Shown here: positions 59,363-64,000 of the stretch, piece by piece
How positions within the stretch are numbered: the stretch's first letter is position 1
Layout of the letters: every line of letters begins with the position of its first letter
The notes under the pieces: generated by a model
The model's input: only the letters and a program-made list of their open reading frames with translations
Databases searched by the model: none
What the model was told of the DNA's origin: nothing
Made by a program: the position numbers and the translations under genes
Source: Neisseria brasiliensis
GTDB taxonomy: Bacteria; Pseudomonadota; Gammaproteobacteria; Burkholderiales; Neisseriaceae
Assembly: GCF_009671065.1 (NCBI RefSeq)
Contig: NZ_CP046027.1
Span: 1,736,001-1,800,000, forward strand
Length of the DNA: 64,000 bases
Direction: 5' to 3'

Positions 59363-60046
59363 TTAACGGCGGCGCACCAACTGCCATGCGCGTCCGACAT
59401 AAGCCACGCTGGCAAAACCGCTCCAAACGTGCACCATGCGGGTGAACGGGAAGATAAAGAAGAAAGTCATGCCCATGAAAATATGCAGCTTGAAGAGGAA
59501 ATTCACGTCTGCCAGATAGCTAGCTGCACCGCCGCGGAAGGTGACGATGTACTGCGCCCAGTGCATGAGTTTCACCATTTCGTGGCCATCGAGATGACCC
59601 ATGCTGACAAAGATGGTACATAAACCCAATACCAAGGTAATCAACAGCCAAATCAACACCAATTTATCCTGCCAAGAGCTATTGGCATTGATGCGGTCGA
59701 TTTTGAAACGGCGCAAAATCAACAAAATCAGGCCGACCAGCGCCATCACGCCAAATACGCCGCCCATCACCATCGCAAACACCTGTTTCGCGCCGTGGCT
59801 CACGCCGATGGCATCCCAAAACCACAACGGGGTTAATAGGCCGAACAAGTGGCCGAAAAATACGGCTAAAATGCCCACGTGCATCAAAATACTGCCCAAG
59901 CGCAATTGGCCGTGAAACAGTAATTGACTCGAATCGCTTTTCCACGAATACTGTTCGCGGTCAAAGCGCACCAAGCTGCCGAAGAAAAACACCGCCAGAC
60001 AGATATACGGGTAAATGCCGAAGAAAAATTGATTGAAGGTATTCAT
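59363..60046 (-). CDS. narI: respiratory nitrate reductase gamma subunit
   Basis: A 227-residue membrane cytochrome b that takes electrons from quinol and passes them to NarH. Five helices with the conserved heme-ligand histidines: LGSILMHVGILAVFFGHLFG (near residue 55-66) and FLFKLHIFMGMTFFFIFPFT with MVHVW (near 187-205). Length is the usual ~225. It follows narJ by 13 bp on the same strand. Confidence 0.96.
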   Translation of the reverse strand: MNTFNQFFFGIYPYICLAVFFFGSLVRFDREQYSWKSDSSQLLFHGQLRLGSILMHVGILAVFFGHLFGLLTPLWFWDAIGVSHGAKQVFAMVMGGVFGVMALVGLILLILRRFKIDRINANSSWQDKLVLIWLLITLVLGLCTIFVSMGHLDGHEMVKLMHWAQYIVTFRGGAASYLADVNFLFKLHIFMGMTFFFIFPFTRMVHVWSGFASVAYVGRAWQLVRRR

Positions 60047-60059
60047 GATTTATCCTCCT

Positions 60060-60719
60060 TTAAGGGCGTGCGCCAAGGCTGCCCTTGGGGTAAAACTGTA
60101 CGGTTTCGATGGTCGGTTTCAGCAAAGGCTCGATGCCTGCCATGTCGGGGCCGAACATTTCCATGGCTTCGTCCATGTCGCGCACCGGCGGCTCGATTAA
60201 GGCTTTCGGCTCGACCGGCGTCAGCGCTGCCGCTGCTTGCAATAGTGCGGCATAAGGCGAACCGGCGGTTTCGAGTTTTCCGGCAATGTGTGCAATCACA
60301 TGCACCGCATCGCCGAGGATTTTTTGCGCTTCACTTTCCGGAATAAACGACAAAAATTCCAACACCGCAGGCAGGTAATCCGGCAATTCTTCATCGCCCA
60401 ACTCAAAGCCGTGGCGGCGGTATTCTTCGATTAAATCCACCATCGCGCTGCCGCGGTCGCGGTCTTCACCATAGACATGCTCGAACAGATACAGCGCCTG
60501 ATGGCGGTTGCGGTCAAAATTCAACACATAATATTCCTGCAATTCGCGCAAAGACGTATTGCCCAGATAATCCAAAAAAGCTTGCAAAGCTTCGCGTTTC
60601 GGATTTAATTCGGGCCATTCGTTCAAGGCCGTCTGAAACTCGGGCAAGGCATCAATCAATGCTTGCTCGGGGTAACACATCAAGGCCGAAAGCCATTTGT
60701 AAACCAAAGGGTTGCTCAT
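60060..60719 (-). CDS. narJ: nitrate reductase molybdenum cofactor assembly chaperone
   Basis: A 219-residue NarJ, needed to mature NarG with its molybdenum cofactor and Fe-S cluster. YKWLSALMCYPEQALIDALP start, LREYYVLNF-like helix QEYYVLNFDRNRHQALYLFE and HVYGEDRDRGSAMVDLIEEY near residue 85. It overlaps the narH stop by one base, so the two are coupled. A DUS inside the gene is read as EFQTALN. Confidence 0.95.
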   Translation of the reverse strand: MSNPLVYKWLSALMCYPEQALIDALPEFQTALNEWPELNPKREALQAFLDYLGNTSLRELQEYYVLNFDRNRHQALYLFEHVYGEDRDRGSAMVDLIEEYRRHGFELGDEELPDYLPAVLEFLSFIPESEAQKILGDAVHVIAHIAGKLETAGSPYAALLQAAAALTPVEPKALIEPPVRDMDEAMEMFGPDMAGIEPLLKPTIETVQFYPKGSLGARP

Positions 60720-62275
60720 CAGTGCACTCCTTCTTCGCGGTTTTTCTCGTTGTCTTTACGCAAACCGTGGAACACGATCGGCGCGGCTTTGCGTTTGCCG
60801 AACAGGCTTTCGTTGCTTTCTCCGCCCGAGCAGCCGTTGCCGAAGGTAAAGCCGCAGCCTTTTTCGTTGAAGGTTTCTTCCACCATTTCTTTATGGCTGG
60901 TCGGAATCACGAAGCGGTCTTCATAGTTGGCAATCGCCATCACCTGATACATTTCTTCCACTTGGGCAGGGGTCAGGCCGGTGCCGTCTAAGGTTTGCTC
61001 CAGCGTTTCGCCGTGCACCACTTGACCGCGTTTGAAACGGCGCATGGCAATCATGCGTTCGAGCGCTTCTTTAATCGGCTCGATTTTGCCCGCGGTGAGC
61101 AGGTTGGCTAAATAACGCAGCGGAATACGCATTTCGTCCACGCTCGGAATGATGCCGTTTTCGCCGACCAAGCCGTTTTCGATGGCCGATTGGATCGGAG
61201 ACAATGGCGGCACATACCAGACCATCGGCAGCGTGCGGTATTCGGGATGTAATGGGAAGGCAATTTTCCATTCCATCGCCATTTTGTATATCGGCGAGCG
61301 TTTGGCCGCATCGAGCCAGCTTTGGCTGATGCCTTGTTCCAATGCTTGGCGTTGCACTTCGGGGTCGTTCGGATTCAGGAACACGCCCAGTTGCGATTCA
61401 TACAAATCCTGCGGGTTTTCCACCGAAGCGGCTTGTTCGATTTTGTCGGCGTCATACAGCAGCACGCCCAAATAGCGGATGCGGCCGACGCAGCTTTCGG
61501 AGCAGACGGTCGGTTGGCCGTTTTCGATGCGCGGGTAGCAGAAAGTGCATTTTTCCGCTTTGCCGCTGGTCCAGTTGTAGTAGATTTTTTTGTACGGGCA
61601 GCCCGATACGCACATGCGCCAGCCGCGGCATTTGTCTTGGTCGATCAACACGATGCCGTCGTCTTCGCGCTTGTAGATGCTGCCGGACGGGCAAGAAGCG
61701 ACGCAGGTCGGGTTCAGGCAGTGTTCGCACAGGCGCGGTAGATGCATCATGAAAGTCTGCTCGAATGCGGCGTGCATGTCTTTTTGAATGCCTTCGAATA
61801 AAACGTCTTTGGCGCGTTTTTCAAATTCGCCGCCCAAGTCGTCTTCCCAGTTGGGTCCCCATTCGACTTTGTCCATTTTCTTGCCGGTCAGCACCGAAAC
61901 AGGGCGCGCGGTCGGCGGCGTTTTCATTTTCGGTGCGTTTTGCAGATGCTCGTAGTCGTAGGTAAACGGCTCGTAGTAGTCGTCAATTTGCGGCATGTTC
62001 GGGTTGGCAAAAATATTGGCCAAAATTTTCAGCTTGCCGCCTTGTTTCGGTACCAGTTTGCCGTCGGGTTTGCGCACCCATCCGCCGTTCCATTTTTCCT
62101 GGTCTTCCCAGTTTTTTGGAAAGCCGATACCGGGCTTGGTTTCTACGTTGTTGAACCATGCGTATTCGACACCATCGCGTGCCGTCCAGACGTTTTTACA
62201 GGTTACGGAGCACGTGTGGCAGCCGATACATTTGTCGAGATTCAAAACCATGCCGATTTGCGCTCGGATTTTCAT
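60719..62275 (-). CDS. narH: respiratory nitrate reductase beta subunit
   Basis: A 518-residue iron-sulfur electron-transfer subunit. Four clusters are visible: CIGCHTCSVTCKNVW near residue 16; CEHCLNPTCVASCPSG near 184, CRGWRMCVSGCPYKK near 217 (with Trp in place of Cys, as in other NarH, giving the 3Fe-4S cluster) and CTFCYPRIENGQPTVCSESC near 244. It moves electrons from NarI to NarG at the inner membrane. An AGGAAC ribosome site precedes ATG 62275. Confidence 0.97.
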   Translation of the reverse strand: MKIRAQIGMVLNLDKCIGCHTCSVTCKNVWTARDGVEYAWFNNVETKPGIGFPKNWEDQEKWNGGWVRKPDGKLVPKQGGKLKILANIFANPNMPQIDDYYEPFTYDYEHLQNAPKMKTPPTARPVSVLTGKKMDKVEWGPNWEDDLGGEFEKRAKDVLFEGIQKDMHAAFEQTFMMHLPRLCEHCLNPTCVASCPSGSIYKREDDGIVLIDQDKCRGWRMCVSGCPYKKIYYNWTSGKAEKCTFCYPRIENGQPTVCSESCVGRIRYLGVLLYDADKIEQAASVENPQDLYESQLGVFLNPNDPEVQRQALEQGISQSWLDAAKRSPIYKMAMEWKIAFPLHPEYRTLPMVWYVPPLSPIQSAIENGLVGENGIIPSVDEMRIPLRYLANLLTAGKIEPIKEALERMIAMRRFKRGQVVHGETLEQTLDGTGLTPAQVEEMYQVMAIANYEDRFVIPTSHKEMVEETFNEKGCGFTFGNGCSGGESNESLFGKRKAAPIVFHGLRKDNEKNREEGVH

Positions 62276-62299
62276 AATGGTGTTCCTTGTGTTTTTGTT

Positions 62300-62403
62300 T
62301 CAGACGGCCTTTTCAGAGGCCGTCTGAAAGATTTTTTATGGGTATGTTCTGCGTGCAGGAAGTGTTCAGACGGCCTTGATGCTTGGTATAAGGCCGTCTG
62401 AAA
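62300..62403 (-). terminator. two tandem DUS hairpins between narG and narH
   Basis: A first hairpin (62365-62402) starts 2 nt past the narG stop; a second (62299-62329) has a perfect 12-bp stem followed by an A-rich stretch. Both sit in the 129-bp narG-narH gap, where nar operons elsewhere have almost no spacing. They may reduce or pause transcription within the operon. Confidence 0.6.
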
Positions 62404-62404
62404 C

Positions 62405-64000
62405 TCAGGCCGGATCGTCCATCCAATCCACTTTGTTCATCTTGCGCACAATCACCCATTCGTCGCGGTTGGAGCCGACGGTGCCGTAGTAGTTGAAACC
62501 GTAAGCTTGTTGGGCGTAGCCGCCGATCATGTGGGTCGGTTTCAATATAGTGCGGGTCACGGAATTGTGGATGCCGCCGCGTTTTTTCGACACTTCGCCC
62601 GCAGGGGTGTGCACGATTTTTTCCTGCGCGTGGTACATCAGAATCATGGTTTCCGGAATTCGCTGGCTCACCACTACGCGGCAAGCGATGGTGCCGTTGG
62701 CGTTGAACACTTCTACCCAGTCGTTATCCACCAAACCGGCGCGTTTGGCATCGATTTCCGATACCCACACATGCGGGCCGCCGCGCGAGAGCGTCAGCAT
62801 GCGGATGTTTTCCGAATAGGTGGAGTGGATGCCCCATTTTTGGTGCGGCGTCAGGAAATTAAGCGTGATTTCCGGATTGCCGTTGGGGTATTTGCCCAAC
62901 AGTTTTTGAGTGGTTTTGAAATCCACCGGCGGTTTGTACACACATAAATGCTCGCCGAACGCACGCATCCAATGGTGGTCTTGGTAGAACTGCTGGCGGC
63001 CGGTGATGGTGCGCCACGGAATCAGTTCGTGTACATTGGTGTAACCGGCGTTGTAGCAGACTTCTTCGCTTTCCACGCCCGACCAAATCGGCGAAGACAC
63101 AATTTTGCGCGGCTGCGCCACGATGTCGCGGAAGCGGATTTGCGTGTGTTCGCTGGCGGCAATCAGATGCGTGTGATCGCGGCCGGTCGCTTTACCCAGA
63201 GCCTGCCATGCTTTCATCGACACATGACCGTTGGTTTCCGGTGCCAAGGTCAGAATCATTTCGGCGGCATCGATGGCGGTTTCCAATTTCGGCTGGCCTT
63301 TGCCCACGCCTTCACTGCGTGTACCGTTGAGTTTGCGCAGGAATTCCACTTCATGGCCGGTTTGCCATGCCAAACCTTTACCGTTGTTGTTGATTTTTTC
63401 CAGCAACGGACCAATGGAAGTGAATTTGTCGTACACCGCGCCGTAATCCCGTTCGACCACGGTCATGGCCGGCATGGTTTTGCCCGGAATTGGTTCGCAT
63501 TCGCCGTGTTTCCAGTCTTTCGGGTCAAAAGGCTGTCCCATTTCTTGAGGGCTGTCGTGCATGAGCGGGGTCAGCACGATGTCTTTGCGCACGCCCAGAT
63601 AATCTTTGGCGATTTCGCTGAATTTTTTCGCCAAGCCTTTGTAGATTTCCCAGTCGGATTTGCTTTGCCACAAAGGTTGCACCGCTTCGGTCAGCGGGTG
63701 GATGAACGGGTGCATGTCGGATGTGTTCAAATCGTCTTTTTCATACCAAGTCGCGGTCGGGAAAATCACGTCGGCGTAGAGGCAAGTGGTGTTCATGCGG
63801 AAATCGAGCAGGGTCAGCAAATCGAGTTTGCCTTCCGCCGCCGGACGCACGGTGATTTCAGACGGCGTGATGCAGTCTTCTTCATCACTCAATACCGCGT
63901 TTTGCGTGCCGAGCAGGTATTTCAGGAAATATTCATGGCCTTTGCCGGATGACCCCAAAATATTCGAGCGCCACACAAACAGGTTGCGCGGGAAGTTGAG
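62405..64000 (-). CDS. narG: respiratory nitrate reductase alpha subunit, C-terminal part (cut by window edge)
   Basis: The reading frame is open to the window edge, giving the last ~531 residues of a ~1240-residue catalytic subunit. Recognisable NarG segments: LLTLLDFRMNTTCLYADVIF, PTATWYEKDDLNTSDMHPF, IGPLLEKINNNGKGLAWQTG, the molybdopterin-binding TLSRGGPHVWVSEIDAKRAG and the C-terminal GFNYYGTVGSNRDEWVIVRK. It binds the molybdenum bis-MGD cofactor and reduces nitrate to nitrite. A DUS in the gene is read as TPSEIT. Start and promoter are outside the window. Confidence 0.96.
   Translation of the reverse strand, partial: LNFPRNLFVWRSNILGSSGKGHEYFLKYLLGTQNAVLSDEEDCITPSEITVRPAAEGKLDLLTLLDFRMNTTCLYADVIFPTATWYEKDDLNTSDMHPFIHPLTEAVQPLWQSKSDWEIYKGLAKKFSEIAKDYLGVRKDIVLTPLMHDSPQEMGQPFDPKDWKHGECEPIPGKTMPAMTVVERDYGAVYDKFTSIGPLLEKINNNGKGLAWQTGHEVEFLRKLNGTRSEGVGKGQPKLETAIDAAEMILTLAPETNGHVSMKAWQALGKATGRDHTHLIAASEHTQIRFRDIVAQPRKIVSSPIWSGVESEEVCYNAGYTNVHELIPWRTITGRQQFYQDHHWMRAFGEHLCVYKPPVDFKTTQKLLGKYPNGNPEITLNFLTPHQKWGIHSTYSENIRMLTLSRGGPHVWVSEIDAKRAGLVDNDWVEVFNANGTIACRVVVSQRIPETMILMYHAQEKIVHTPAGEVSKKRGGIHNSVTRTILKPTHMIGGYAQQAYGFNYYGTVGSNRDEWVIVRKMNKVDWMDDPA

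Noticed and set aside
62948..63952. 334-codon plus-strand ORF opposite narG
   Set aside because: Antisense of the NarG catalytic subunit; no ribosome site or recognisable domain.
1..64000. CRISPR arrays, prophage, toxin-antitoxin, defence islands
   Set aside because: No spaced direct repeats, phage structural genes or paired toxin-antitoxin ORFs were recognised. Accessory content is limited to two insertion sequences and one MITE-like element.

Overview
The window is a stretch of chromosome from a commensal-type Neisseria. The 10-mer DNA uptake sequence (DUS) GCCGTCTGAA occurs very often, mostly in the 12-mer AG-DUS form AGGCCGTCTGAA rather than the AT-DUS form of the gonococcus and meningococcus. 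It usually sits as inverted pairs at gene ends, where it doubles as an intrinsic terminator. Almost every protein has a clear neisserial counterpart. A complete respiratory nitrate reductase locus (narGHJI, two NarK transporters and a NarX/NarL-type pair) is not found in the pathogenic species, so a nitrate-reducing commensal is likely. The exact species cannot be named from this sequence alone.

Layout. 1-10.5 kb: start of trpA, fxsA, nlpD, dcd, a MORN-repeat protein, rdgC, a tRNA-Glu(UUC) with textbook promoter and terminator, serS, an amino-acid binding lipoprotein, several uncharacterised genes, metZ, and two small envelope proteins. 10.7-19.7 kb: an Entner-Doudoroff island with edd-eda on the minus strand divergent from zwf-pgl-glk-hexR-pgi. 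Two palindromes resembling HexR operators lie in the divergent promoter region. 19.7-30.3 kb: DUF3108 protein, purN, argO-like exporter, mip-type prolyl isomerase, holC, pepA, divergent lptFG, serB, hisB (with an extra N-terminal HTH-like domain) and hisC. 30.5-37.8 kb: a Sel1-repeat lipoprotein, then a heme acquisition locus (hemS, TonB-dependent receptor, hmuT, hmuU, hmuV) with two candidate Fur boxes and a 143-bp MITE-like element lodged in the hemS upstream region. 37.8-41.6 kb: phoH, an IS3-family element with a broken transposase inserted inside a DUS hairpin, a NAD(P)H-binding protein and a DUF4126 membrane protein. 41.6-46.7 kb: the macromolecular-synthesis operon rpsU-yqeY-dnaG-rpoD, with a long rpsU leader. 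46.8-51.9 kb: an IS30-family element inserted at the edge of another DUS hairpin, then gmk-rpoZ-spoT (read leftward) and apt. 52-64 kb: lytic transglycosylase ltgA, then the nar locus, all read leftward as narG (cut by the window end)-narH-narJ-narI-narK1-narK2-narX-narL.

How the parts work together. The sugar island takes glucose to glucose-6-phosphate (glk), through zwf and pgl to 6-phosphogluconate and by edd/eda to pyruvate and glyceraldehyde-3-phosphate, with HexR as the probable sensor of the KDPG intermediate. The heme locus brings heme through the outer membrane (TonB receptor), periplasm (HmuT) and inner membrane (HmuUV), and HemS handles it in the cytoplasm. The nar locus imports nitrate, reduces it at the inner membrane and senses nitrate/nitrite. 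No phage, CRISPR array, toxin-antitoxin pair, secretion system or other clearly new defence system was seen. The most interesting signals are regulatory or mobile: the rpsU leader with an extended Shine-Dalgarno sequence, two insertion sequences that both target DUS hairpins, the MITE in the hemS control region, DUS hairpins at most nar junctions, and the HTH-HisB fusion.
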